This document shows, in pieces, positions 28,173 to 37,232 of a stretch of 64,000 nucleotides of DNA. The stretch is taken from NCBI GenBank assembly GCA_902594145.1, contig CACJLA010000003.1, positions 62,001-126,000 of the forward strand, in the 5' to 3' direction. The translations under genes and the position numbers were made by a program. The notes below the pieces were generated by a model, which saw only the letters and a program-made list of their open reading frames with translations, did no database searches and was not told the DNA's origin. Origin of the DNA: an uncultured Alphaproteobacteria bacterium (GTDB taxonomy: Bacteria; Pseudomonadota; Alphaproteobacteria; HIMB59). Within the stretch, counting starts at the first letter, position 1. Each line of letters begins with the position of its first letter.

Positions 28173-29195
28173 ATGGCTTCTTTTAAAGGTAATAAACTCT
28201 ATGTTCATGGATCTGGTTTGAAAACAGGTATCCTGTTAACAAATTTAGGTACACCAGATGAGCCAACTAAATCTTCTTTAAAAATTTACTTAAAACAATT
28301 TCTTTCAGATAAACGTGTAATAGAAACACCAAAAGCGGTTTGGTGGCCTATACTTAACGGTATAGTTTTAAATACTCGACCTGCAAAGTCTGCTAAAAAT
28401 TATAAATCTGTTTGGACTGAAAAAGGATCTCCACTTTTGTATCACACTGAATCACAGTTAACAAAAATTGAAAATGTAATATGTAAAAAATATAAAAATA
28501 TTGTATTTGATATTGGAATGCGCTACGGCAACCCAAGTATTTCTAAAGGTTTAAATAACTTACGTAATCAAAATTGTGATCGTATTATTGTCCTACCTTT
28601 ATATCCTCAATATTGTGCAGCTACAACAGGATCAACATTTGATGCAGTTGCAGAGGAATTACAAAATTGGCGTTGGGTACCTTCTCTTCGTTTTATTGGA
28701 GGCTATTACGAACATAAGCTTTACATAAAAGCACTTAAAAATAGTATTGAAGAGTTCTGGACTAAAAACGACAAACCTAAAAAAATCTTATTTAGCTATC
28801 ATGGTGTCCCAAAAAAATATTTAGACAAAGGAGATCCGTATCACTGTTTCTGTAGAAAAACTACTAGATTAGTAGCCGAGGCCATGGGTTTACCAGAAGA
28901 AAGCTACATGACAACATTCCAATCAAGATTTGGACCAGCAGAGTGGCTTCAACCTTATACAGATAAAACAATTGAGAGCTTGGCAAAAAATGGCACAGAC
29001 CATATTCATGTTATTAGTCCAGCTTTTTCTTCAGACTGCCTCGAGACTATTGAAGAACTTAATGAAGAAAATAGAGAAATATTTATGGAAAATGGTGGAA
29101 AGGAATTTGGATATATTCCTTGTCTAAATGATCGAGAAGATCATATACTCCTACTCACTTCGTTGCTAGAAAACGAACTACATGGGTGGGTATGA
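28173..29195 (+). CDS. hemH: Ferrochelatase
   Basis: GILLTNLGTPDEPT; LFSYHGVPKKYLDKGDPYHC; TTFQSRFGPAEWLQPYTD. Confidence 0.97.
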   Translation: MASFKGNKLYVHGSGLKTGILLTNLGTPDEPTKSSLKIYLKQFLSDKRVIETPKAVWWPILNGIVLNTRPAKSAKNYKSVWTEKGSPLLYHTESQLTKIENVICKKYKNIVFDIGMRYGNPSISKGLNNLRNQNCDRIIVLPLYPQYCAATTGSTFDAVAEELQNWRWVPSLRFIGGYYEHKLYIKALKNSIEEFWTKNDKPKKILFSYHGVPKKYLDKGDPYHCFCRKTTRLVAEAMGLPEESYMTTFQSRFGPAEWLQPYTDKTIESLAKNGTDHIHVISPAFSSDCLETIEELNEENREIFMENGGKEFGYIPCLNDREDHILLLTSLLENELHGWV

Positions 29196-30010
29196 GTGAT
29201 CAAATAAAAAACCAGCAAATCAATGCAGAAAAGTGGTTTCAAGAACTTCGAAATCAAATGATTGGAGCTATTCAAAAAGTTGATAGTTCAAGATTTAAAG
29301 AAAAAAGTTGGCAAAGGCCAGGTGGAGGTGGTGGATTAATGTCTATATTAAAGGGGGATATTTTTGAAAAAGTAGGAGTAAATATATCAACTGTTCACGG
29401 TGTTTTCAGTGAAGAAATTAGAAAAAGTATGCCTGGAACAGATAAAGATGGAAAATTCTGGGCATCAGGAATTTCTGTAGTTGCCCATATGAAAAACCCT
29501 AAAATAGCTGCTGCTCATTTTAATACGCGCTATATTACTACAAATGAAAGTCAATGGTTTGGCGGAGGTTGTGATCTTACTCCAGCAATTCCTGAAAATG
29601 AAGAAACAGAAAACTTTCATGAAGTTTTAAAAAGAACTTGTGACCAACACAATTCTGATTTTTACAGCAAATTTAAAAAGGAATGTGACGAATATTTTTA
29701 CTTACAACATAGGGAAGAATCTAGAGGTATTGGAGGAATATTTTTTGATTATATGCGCGACAATTTTGAAAAAGACTTTTCCTTTGTAAGAGATATTGGT
29801 CAGTGTTTTATAAATTTTGTGATTGAAAATGTAACAAGAAAGAAAGATTTAAAATATAATGATAATGACCTCCGTATTTTAATGAAAAAAAGGTCTCGCT
29901 ATGTGGAATTTAATTTACTTTATGATCGTGGAACTCTTTTTGGACTAAAAACTAATGGAAATATTGATGCTATACTGATGTCAATGCCACCAAACGCTAT
30001 TTGGGATTAA
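29186..30010 (+). CDS. hemF: Oxygen-dependent coproporphyrinogen III oxidase
   Basis: FWASGISVVAHMKNPKIAAAHFNTRYI; WFGGGCDLTP; EESRGIGGIFFDY; YVEFNLLYDRGTLFGLKTNG. Confidence 0.97.
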   Translation: MGMSDQIKNQQINAEKWFQELRNQMIGAIQKVDSSRFKEKSWQRPGGGGGLMSILKGDIFEKVGVNISTVHGVFSEEIRKSMPGTDKDGKFWASGISVVAHMKNPKIAAAHFNTRYITTNESQWFGGGCDLTPAIPENEETENFHEVLKRTCDQHNSDFYSKFKKECDEYFYLQHREESRGIGGIFFDYMRDNFEKDFSFVRDIGQCFINFVIENVTRKKDLKYNDNDLRILMKKRSRYVEFNLLYDRGTLFGLKTNGNIDAILMSMPPNAIWD

Positions 30011-30510
30011 TTGATTTCTCTAGAAAATTTTTTAACTGCATCCCAATCTGTAAATTCAAAAGTTTTTGTTGTATCCGTTGGACCATTTGTTATCCACATA
30101 ATAAACTTAATTATATATTTTTCTAAAAAGTTATAATTTGGAAAATCTATCTTTCCAGCAAATACTCCAATATAATCTGGTTTCCAATTAGTTTTTTTTA
30201 GAAACTTTATAATATATGGATTTGTATTAGGTGTATTTTTCTCAGATTTCCTTGCGGTAGCATTTACAGAAAAAAAAACTGTTTTTTTTCTTTCAAGTAA
30301 AATTTTATTATTTTTAACAAAATTATAAATTTTCTTATTATGATCTCCATATTTTACTGATGCACCGATAATTATCTGATCGAAATTATCTAAATTAACA
30401 CTATTTAATCTGTCTATATTTAATATTAAAGACTCTTTTTCTTCATTAAGAGTTTCGCAAATTTTTAAGGATTGTCCATTGGAGGAAGAATAGATAAAAA
30501 TTTTTTTCAT
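30007..30510 (-). CDS. hemG: HemG-type (flavodoxin-like) protoporphyrinogen IX dehydrogenase
   Basis: IFIYSSSNGQSLKICETL; IIIGASVKYGDHNKKIYNFV; C-terminal KFIMWITNGPTDTTKTFEFTDWDAVKKF typical of HemG. Confidence 0.85.
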   Translation of the reverse strand: MKKIFIYSSSNGQSLKICETLNEEKESLILNIDRLNSVNLDNFDQIIIGASVKYGDHNKKIYNFVKNNKILLERKKTVFFSVNATARKSEKNTPNTNPYIIKFLKKTNWKPDYIGVFAGKIDFPNYNFLEKYIIKFIMWITNGPTDTTKTFEFTDWDAVKKFSREIN

Positions 30511-30566
30511 TGAGCCTTATTACATAAGTTATTTGAATAGAGCAATTAATTAGTGTAAGAAAAAGC

Positions 30567-30950
30567 ATGGTTCAAGAATTCAAATTCTTAGGTTACAACA
30601 TGGAAAAAATATCTTCTTTTTATGGTTTTTTTTTAATAATTTGGGGGTTTTTTATTAGTCTGTTTAGTCAGAGTAGCTCAATTACATCTTACATACCCTC
30701 CTTAATTGGAGTCTGTATATTATTTTTTTCTCTTTTGGCTTTGTATGTTCCAAGAAGAAAGAAGCTTTTTATGCATATAGTAGTTTTTATTGGATTAGTT
30801 ATAGTTTTAGGAGGCTTAGATATTTTACGAAGTATTGACACAATTTTTATTAATTTTTGGGCGGATATATCAAAAATAATGATGCTTTTGACTGGAATTT
30901 TTTTTATTTTCCTTTGTGTTAAGTCATTTATTCACGCAAGATCTCATTAA
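30567..30950 (+). CDS. Small integral membrane protein of unknown function
   Basis: About four predicted TM segments; likely start at internal MEKISSFYGF (30600). Confidence 0.6.
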   Translation: MVQEFKFLGYNMEKISSFYGFFLIIWGFFISLFSQSSSITSYIPSLIGVCILFFSLLALYVPRRKKLFMHIVVFIGLVIVLGGLDILRSIDTIFINFWADISKIMMLLTGIFFIFLCVKSFIHARSH

Positions 30951-30999
30951 AACTATTGAAATAATTTGCTAGAAAAAATTAGGTATTAATAAATCTTAA

Positions 31000-32358
31000 A
31001 TGGATCTCACTAATGGCGATATAAAAAAACAATTAATTAGTATGGCTGTTCCAGCAGGAACTGGTTTGTTGTTTTATACTCTTTATAATGTTGTTGATAC
31101 ATTTTATGCAGGTCTTATAAGCACAGAGGCTATTGCAGGTTTATCTATTTCTTACCCGTTATATTTTATTTTATTAGCCTTCGCTGTAGGTTTTGGACAA
31201 GGTACAACCACTCTTGTTTCTATAGCTATTGGGAAAAAAAAATTTAATGAAGCAATTAAGATACATATTCAAGCACTAGTTATCACTTTGTTAGTTTCTG
31301 TTACTATAGGGCTTATAACCTTTTTATTATCCAAACCTGTATTTTTATATTTTGGAGCAGAGGGTATATTTTTAAGCAACGGTCTTAAGTACATTAAAAT
31401 TCTATCAATTGGCGCACCAATCTTTATTGTTTCTTTTGTTGTCAATTCTCTTTTATATGCACAAGGAGATACTAAAAAAAATAGAAATGCTTTAATTATA
31501 AGTTTTTTTATTAATTTAATATTTAGTCCATTCTTATCTTTAGGCTATGGTCCTTTTCCTGCTTTAGGAACACTTGGCATAGCTCTTGCGACAGTCATAT
31601 CTCAATTATTTCATTTTTTCTTTCTAAGCTACTATGCTATTCGTAGCCCATTATTTAGTTATTTCAGCTACAATTACACTAGGCTAGAATTGAAATTTGT
31701 TTTAAGAATTTTAAGACAATCAATTCCTTCTAGTTTGAATATGTTTATGATAGCCGTTGGTTTCTTCATAATGCAGAAATTTGTGACAGGTTATGGTGCA
31801 TCAGCTAGTGCAGCTTACGGTATAGCTTTAAGAATTGAGCAAATTATTTTATTACCAGCCATAGGATTTAGTAGTGCTTTATTAAGTATGGTTGGACAAA
31901 ATTTTGGTTCGAAGAATTTTGTTAGAATTTATGAAGCTTTTTTAATTTCACTGAGGTTATCTTTGACAATGATGATATTTGGAGCAGTGGTGCTTATATT
32001 TGCAGGAGAGAGAATAGCTGGTTTTTTTTCAAGAGATAGCGAAGTAATAATTATCGCTGGTAGTTACTTATTTATGGTGGCGTTCTTGGCTTTTATATAT
32101 CAAGTTATTGATAGATGTGACTCTGTGCTTTCTGGTTTGAGAAAACCTTCTGTAAATGTCTTCTATACTTTTATAAGGTTGGTATTTTTACCACCATTTG
32201 TAATTTATTTGTTTTCAGAGACTTTCGAAAAAGGCTTAATAGGCATTTGGTGGGCCATATTTTTTACAAATTTACTAGGCTCAGTTTTCGTATATTTTCA
32301 TATGCGTTATATATTCAAAAATCAAGCCAGACTTGTTGAAGGGAGCAGTCCGTTATAA
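31000..32358 (+). CDS. MATE family efflux transporter
   Basis: 12-TM; MAVPAGTGLLFYTLYNVVDTFYAGLISTEAIAGLSISYP. Confidence 0.9.
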   Translation: MDLTNGDIKKQLISMAVPAGTGLLFYTLYNVVDTFYAGLISTEAIAGLSISYPLYFILLAFAVGFGQGTTTLVSIAIGKKKFNEAIKIHIQALVITLLVSVTIGLITFLLSKPVFLYFGAEGIFLSNGLKYIKILSIGAPIFIVSFVVNSLLYAQGDTKKNRNALIISFFINLIFSPFLSLGYGPFPALGTLGIALATVISQLFHFFFLSYYAIRSPLFSYFSYNYTRLELKFVLRILRQSIPSSLNMFMIAVGFFIMQKFVTGYGASASAAYGIALRIEQIILLPAIGFSSALLSMVGQNFGSKNFVRIYEAFLISLRLSLTMMIFGAVVLIFAGERIAGFFSRDSEVIIIAGSYLFMVAFLAFIYQVIDRCDSVLSGLRKPSVNVFYTFIRLVFLPPFVIYLFSETFEKGLIGIWWAIFFTNLLGSVFVYFHMRYIFKNQARLVEGSSPL

Positions 32359-32537
32359 CTAGGAGGGAATAACTAAGAATCTATATCAACACGGAGTTGT
32401 TTGAAACTTTTATTTGAACTGCTCCTAGATAAGTTATATCGAATATTGAAGAAGTATGTTGTGTTATCATTGCATAATAACTATGCAACTTACAATCATC
32501 TTAAATCAAAATTATTATTTAGTTGAAATTTCGAAAA

Positions 32538-33149
32538 TTAGATTATTTCTGTATAAATAATCGACATAGTAAGAATTAGTAAATAACAAATGATAAAGGT
32601 ATTAACAATTCTCCATACTTTTTTGTTTAAGAAATATACTCTAAGTGACTGAGCACCATAGCCTAAGAAATAAAAGAAAATAAAAGATGCTAGACTAGCG
32701 CCCAGTCCAAACAACACCTTATCAGAAATAGATAGGAAATTTTTTGATAAATTCCCTAAAATAAAAACGGTATCTGAATAAACATGAGGATTTAAGAAGG
32801 TAAAAGCAAGAGTTTGTAGGCCTATTTTTGACTTTGATGTTTGTAAGTTAGTTTGTGAAAATTTAATATCATATTTAAATGTTTTTAATTTCAACCATAT
32901 AAAATTTAAGAGAAAGAGCACTAGACATAAAGATAATAACATATTGATTAGATCATTGATAAAATTTTTAATAAAATGAAATAGAAAAATCCCAAAAAAA
33001 ATTAATAAAAAATCACCTAGTATGCAGATCGATGTAACTAAAAATATATTATTTTTTTTTATACCCTGCTCTATTACAAATAAATTCTGTGCTCCTATTG
33101 CTAGTATTAGACTTAAACCTGTTGAAAAACCAAAAACAAACTCATTCAT
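32538..33149 (-). CDS. LysE/ArgO family amino-acid exporter
   Basis: GFSTGLSLILAIGAQNLFVIEQGIKKN; TFLNPHVYSDTV. Confidence 0.9.
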   Translation of the reverse strand: MNEFVFGFSTGLSLILAIGAQNLFVIEQGIKKNNIFLVTSICILGDFLLIFFGIFLFHFIKNFINDLINMLLSLCLVLFLLNFIWLKLKTFKYDIKFSQTNLQTSKSKIGLQTLAFTFLNPHVYSDTVFILGNLSKNFLSISDKVLFGLGASLASFIFFYFLGYGAQSLRVYFLNKKVWRIVNTFIICYLLILTMSIIYTEII

Positions 33150-33207
33150 GACAATTTTGCACAGTTTATATACTTTACACCTAAAATCTATTTAGTAAGT
33201 TTGACTC

Positions 33208-33297
33208 ATGAAAGTATTTGCCGGTGGAATTTTTTTCGCCTTAATATTTATTTATGTAGTAACTGACGGTTTTGTTAAGATTAGTCTGCCTCTGTAA
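33208..33297 (+). CDS. Putative 29-aa single-TM microprotein MKVFAGGIFFALIFIYVVTDGFVKISLPL
   Basis: Open ATG..TAA frame in the intergenic gap, with hydrophobic segment; not in ORF track. Confidence 0.35.
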   Translation: MKVFAGGIFFALIFIYVVTDGFVKISLPL

Positions 33298-33862
33298 ACC
33301 TTCTTCTTTTTCCATTACTCCACTCTTCATTAAATCTTAGAGTGCCTAAATGTAATGGGATCTTTTGTTTAACAATCAAATTACTTTCTGAAAATTCAAA
33401 GAATGAATTATGTAGATAGCGAAACTCTAACAAATTATTCATAATCCCAAAGTTTATATCTTTTATGATGTTAGGATCCACATTCTGATTTGAAATGAAA
33501 ACGTAGTCATCTTCTGCTGTAAAATTCAAAACTAAACGAAGAGATAAGTTAGATGGGTGTTCAAATAAATCTGATTTTTTTATAATTGCATATTGAAATT
33601 GATTTTGTTCAATTTTTTTTATGATTTCATCAACACTATCGTCTAGACGTGTATCGCATTCTAAGGTGTTGGATCCTCCATAACTATGGGATATTTCTAG
33701 CTCTCTATCCAAAACTTTACATACACTTTTAGCAAGTATGTATTCTGTACCTAGTGTAGATCGAACCATTATTGTTAAAGAAATATCTTGGGAGAGCGCA
33801 TATAATAAATTTGTTTTAAAAAATAATAGTACAATAAAAGAAAATATTATTTTTAAATACAT
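33281..33862 (-). CDS. Periplasmic TAXI/TRAP-receptor-like protein, short and divergent
   Basis: Signal peptide; LGTEYILAKSVCKVLDRE...YGGSNTLECDTRLDDSVDEIIKKIEQNQFQYAIIKKSDLF. Confidence 0.45.
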   Translation of the reverse strand: MYLKIIFSFIVLLFFKTNLLYALSQDISLTIMVRSTLGTEYILAKSVCKVLDRELEISHSYGGSNTLECDTRLDDSVDEIIKKIEQNQFQYAIIKKSDLFEHPSNLSLRLVLNFTAEDDYVFISNQNVDPNIIKDINFGIMNNLLEFRYLHNSFFEFSESNLIVKQKIPLHLGTLRFNEEWSNGKRRRFTEAD

Positions 33863-33908
33863 AGATTACTTTTAACATAAAACATTCTAGATTGTTAAAG
33901 AGATTTAG

Positions 33909-34622
33909 ATGCCAAATTTTTCAATAATTGCAATAATAGCATGCTTTGCTTATGCAATTGAGAGTATTTTTGGTTTTGGTGGAACTATAATTTTTTTAGG
34001 ATTTAGTGGATTTTTTTTTGATTTTAACTCTCTATTGAGATTAGCTATGATTGTTGGCCTATCGTCTGGGTTGGCAGTTTTAATTCAATCATACAAATAT
34101 GTTTCTACAAAACACCTAATCAAAATTTTGATCTACACAATTCCCGGGGCTTTTATTGGAACATATTTTATTAATTATTTTACATCAGATGTTTTAATAA
34201 AAATATTTGCCTTAATTTTAATTGTCTATGGATGCTTTAACCTATTTTTTCCAAATATAATTTTTCCTCAAATTTTAAAAAAATTTTTTGTAATTTTAGG
34301 TGGTTTTATTCAAGGAATTTACACCATTGGAGGACCTTTTGTATTGATGGGTTATAAAGATAGTTTTTCTTCAAAACAAGAGTTGAGGTCTACTATGGCT
34401 GGATATTTTTTTATTATTAACTCCTTAAGAGCATTATTTTTTGTTTTTCTAGGAGGGAGTTATTTAAATATTGTCAAAATATATTATCCAATAGCATTTT
34501 TAGTAATGTTGAGTGTTTGGATAGGTTATTATGTTCACAAAAAGATACCAGAGGACCTATTTAAAAGGCTTATAATCATTGCTATCACTTTAATTGGTAT
34601 ATTGATTTTTTTTACAAAATGA
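33909..34622 (+). CDS. TSUP (TauE/SafE) family sulfite/sulfonate exporter-like protein
   Basis: ESIFGFGGTIIFLG; GGFIQGIYTIGGPFVLM. Confidence 0.85.
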   Translation: MPNFSIIAIIACFAYAIESIFGFGGTIIFLGFSGFFFDFNSLLRLAMIVGLSSGLAVLIQSYKYVSTKHLIKILIYTIPGAFIGTYFINYFTSDVLIKIFALILIVYGCFNLFFPNIIFPQILKKFFVILGGFIQGIYTIGGPFVLMGYKDSFSSKQELRSTMAGYFFIINSLRALFFVFLGGSYLNIVKIYYPIAFLVMLSVWIGYYVHKKIPEDLFKRLIIIAITLIGILIFFTK

Positions 34623-35332
34623 TTGATTGGGAACCATATGGACCTATTTATTCTGTAGCCCCTGGAATAAAAAAAATAAATGATTTGCCAATTATAGAAT
34701 TTGATGAACATCAAGATAGATACTTAGATTTAAAAAAAAAATGTAAGGAGAATATTTTTTTTGATGATTATTACTCAGCAGAAACAGATAAAATTATATG
34801 CAATAAGTTGAGTAATATTTTAAAAAGTGAATATCCCTCAAAGACAATTAAATTCAATAATTTTGTTGAGCTTGGTTATGCTATCCAAGAGGACATAGCA
34901 ATTTTTCACAGATCTAATAAGCTTATAGCTTTACATGTGTCTTTTCCATCTGTTTGGAAGCCTAAAGAAAAAATTGGTCTAAGTTTTGCTCAAATTCACA
35001 AACCAGTACCAGGTATGGAAAATTTTCTTAAAAATGAAGATAAATATGTACAAATGATGGTTGAGGCGACAACTCCTATCATTAGGTATGTTTGGGGGGA
35101 GCACTACGGATATTTTTTATGTGAACATGAACCTCTACAAAAAAACATTAAAGTTATGCATACTGAAAGACAAACTTTCATTGGTGTTCCTAAAAGTGAT
35201 ATTGGTATTTTCCTTATAAGAAAAAAAGTTATTCTTTACAAGGATACTTCAACTGAATTTAAAATTTGGTATGAGAAGCAAATTAATTCTATGTCCGGGG
35301 AACAAAGAAAATATAAGTTAAAAGAAATCTAA
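34619..35332 (+). CDS. DUF3445-like protein (heme-dependent oxidative N-demethylase family)
   Basis: IQEDIAIFHRSNKLIALHVSFPSVWKPKEKIGLSFAQIHKPVPGM. Confidence 0.65.
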   Translation: MIDWEPYGPIYSVAPGIKKINDLPIIEFDEHQDRYLDLKKKCKENIFFDDYYSAETDKIICNKLSNILKSEYPSKTIKFNNFVELGYAIQEDIAIFHRSNKLIALHVSFPSVWKPKEKIGLSFAQIHKPVPGMENFLKNEDKYVQMMVEATTPIIRYVWGEHYGYFLCEHEPLQKNIKVMHTERQTFIGVPKSDIGIFLIRKKVILYKDTSTEFKIWYEKQINSMSGEQRKYKLKEI

Positions 35333-35379
35333 GTCGATACTACAGATCGAAAAAATTCATATAATTGAAGTTAATCAGA

Positions 35380-35565
35380 TTATTGTTCCTGATTTACCTC
35401 AGGTGGAGCATTTGGATTTGTAAGACGCTCTAATTCAGCTAATTCTTCTGCCTCTTTCTTAGCTTCTCTTTTAGCTTTTTTCGCGGCAAGCTTTTCTTGA
35501 CGTTTTCGTTCTTTCTCCATAGCTCTTTCACCAGCTTTTGATTTATAGTCAAAATGTAATCCCAT
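35380..35565 (-). CDS. Small highly charged (Lys/Glu/Ala) protein
   Basis: 61-aa ORF with upstream spacing consistent with a gene; low-complexity helix. Confidence 0.5.
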   Translation of the reverse strand: MGLHFDYKSKAGERAMEKERKRQEKLAAKKAKREAKKEAEELAELERLTNPNAPPEVNQEQ

Positions 35566-35622
35566 TTAAAAATTATATCAGAATTTTTTTTATACTAAAG
35601 TTTCAGTTCAATAAATTTGATC

Positions 35623-36702
35623 TTAATTTAGTACTCTTTTTAAAAGATTTATCCAGTTTAAATGGGTAATTTTAATCATTAGTTTTTCATTAAAATCTTG
35701 CTTTGATAATAATTCAATTAATTTCTGCATTCCTAATACACTATTAAGATCTTTTGGCATCATAGCTCCATCAAAGTCAGAGCCAAAACCTACTTTGTCT
35801 TCTCCAAGATAGTCTATAAGGTATTTAAAATGGTCTGCAATTATTTGTAATTCTGTATCAGAGACCATTTTTCCATCTCTCCTCAAAAAAGCAGGTGCAA
35901 AATTAACCCCAACCATACCTTCTGTATCTTTGATCGCATCTAATTGCTTATTTGTGAGATTTCTAGTATGTGGGCATATTTCGTGAGCATTGCTGTGCGT
36001 TGCGACTAAGGGTGATGTTGAGTATTTAGCAATATCCCAAAATCCTTTTTCATTTAAATGAGAAGTATCAATTAACATTTTAAGAGAATTACAATTTTTT
36101 ATTAATTCTATTCCAATATCAGTTAAACCCTCGCCGATATCAGGTGATTGTGGAAATGCGAAGGGAACGCCCTCTGCGAATATAGTAGGCCTTGACCAAA
36201 CTGGTCCAACAGATCTAAGGCCAGCTCGGTAAAGTGTTTCAAGATTATAAAAGTTTTTATCTATGCACTCTGCACCTTCAATGTGCATCACAACAGATAA
36301 TTGATAATTGTCATCATTAAATGAAGTCTCTAAATCATCATTAGATAAGCAAATTTTAACTCTGTTGCCAGAGTTTCTCTCAATTTTAGAAAGGATTGAT
36401 ATTTGATTTAAAACAATAGGTAGAGCATCATTCACATCAATAGATCCTGGTAATGGTAATGAATATTCATCTTGTTCCATATCTTTATAATTAACTAATT
36501 TATCTGAATCAGAAATAGCATGTTCTGGAGTTGGAACGTAAATTGCACACAAACCTCCCTTGAAATTAGCTTGTTTCATTCGTGGAATATCTAAATGGCC
36601 CTCATTATCTCCATCTATAAAATCGAGGTGAGAATTTGGATTTTTCTTTAAAAATAGCCTAAACAAAACATCGTTATGACCATCAAAAATCTTATAGTCC
36701 AT
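35623..36702 (-). CDS. Membrane dipeptidase (peptidase M19)
   Basis: FDGHNDVLFRL; LIDTSHLNEKGFWDIAKYSTSPLVATHSNAHEICPHTRNLTN; GFGSDFDG. Confidence 0.95.
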   Translation of the reverse strand: MDYKIFDGHNDVLFRLFLKKNPNSHLDFIDGDNEGHLDIPRMKQANFKGGLCAIYVPTPEHAISDSDKLVNYKDMEQDEYSLPLPGSIDVNDALPIVLNQISILSKIERNSGNRVKICLSNDDLETSFNDDNYQLSVVMHIEGAECIDKNFYNLETLYRAGLRSVGPVWSRPTIFAEGVPFAFPQSPDIGEGLTDIGIELIKNCNSLKMLIDTSHLNEKGFWDIAKYSTSPLVATHSNAHEICPHTRNLTNKQLDAIKDTEGMVGVNFAPAFLRRDGKMVSDTELQIIADHFKYLIDYLGEDKVGFGSDFDGAMMPKDLNSVLGMQKLIELLSKQDFNEKLMIKITHLNWINLLKRVLN

Positions 36703-36865
36703 ATAGCGAACCTATCATTATTTTTGCAATATTGACTACATACAAATTTAAAATTTGTAATGAAATTTTTTCGGCAGTCTCATAAAAAGACATCAGCCGT
36801 CTGTATTTAGCAAAAGTAAAATATTTTTTTAGACCTATATGTATGTATGAAAGGAATTATAAAAA

Positions 36866-37045
36866 ATGAATAAAATTTTTGGATTTACAGAGCGATCTTT
36901 AAATTTCTGGTTGTCTTTTTTTAGTAAAAAAGAAGATAGTATTATTAATTTTTGCAAAGTTGAATATGGCAACGATTGGCAATGGGCATACTCCCAATAT
37001 CAAAGAAATCAATCTTTTCCTAATAACATGAAAGAGGCTGCGTAA
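36866..37045 (+). CDS. 59-aa small protein MNKIFGFTERSLNFWLSFFSKKEDSIINFCKVEYGNDWQWAYSQYQRNQSFPNNMKEAA
   Basis: Read directly; purine-rich AAGGAATT upstream; TAATG overlap with the next ORF; below the track threshold. Confidence 0.6.
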   Translation: MNKIFGFTERSLNFWLSFFSKKEDSIINFCKVEYGNDWQWAYSQYQRNQSFPNNMKEAA

Positions 37046-37209
37046 TGAGTAATTTATTTAAATCTATTAGAAATATAATTATTAACGAAAAAAATGATCA
37101 AAAAACAAAATCTAACAAAGAAGAGTCTTATTTATCTCAAGCAATTGATATGATTGACCTTGAGAGAAGGCAAAAAGAATTAGATAGAAGATTTATAAGA
37201 AAATTTTAA
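37045..37209 (+). CDS. 54-aa small protein, DUF3563-like (SQAIDMIDLERRQKELDRRFIRKF)
   Basis: TAATG overlap with upstream ORF; DLERRQ..LDRR C-terminal motif; followed by terminator. Confidence 0.6.
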   Translation: MSNLFKSIRNIIINEKNDQKTKSNKEESYLSQAIDMIDLERRQKELDRRFIRKF

Positions 37210-37230
37210 AAGCCCTATTTTGGGCTTTTT
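37208..37230 (+). terminator. Rho-independent terminator (AAAAGCCC-TATTTT-GGGCTTTTT)
   Basis: Stem with T-run, immediately after the 54-aa ORF and convergent with the next gene. Confidence 0.8.
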
Positions 37231-37232
37231 GC

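Noticed and set aside
28930-29127. Plus-strand alternative frame in hemH
   Set aside because: Same-strand out-of-frame shadow of ferrochelatase
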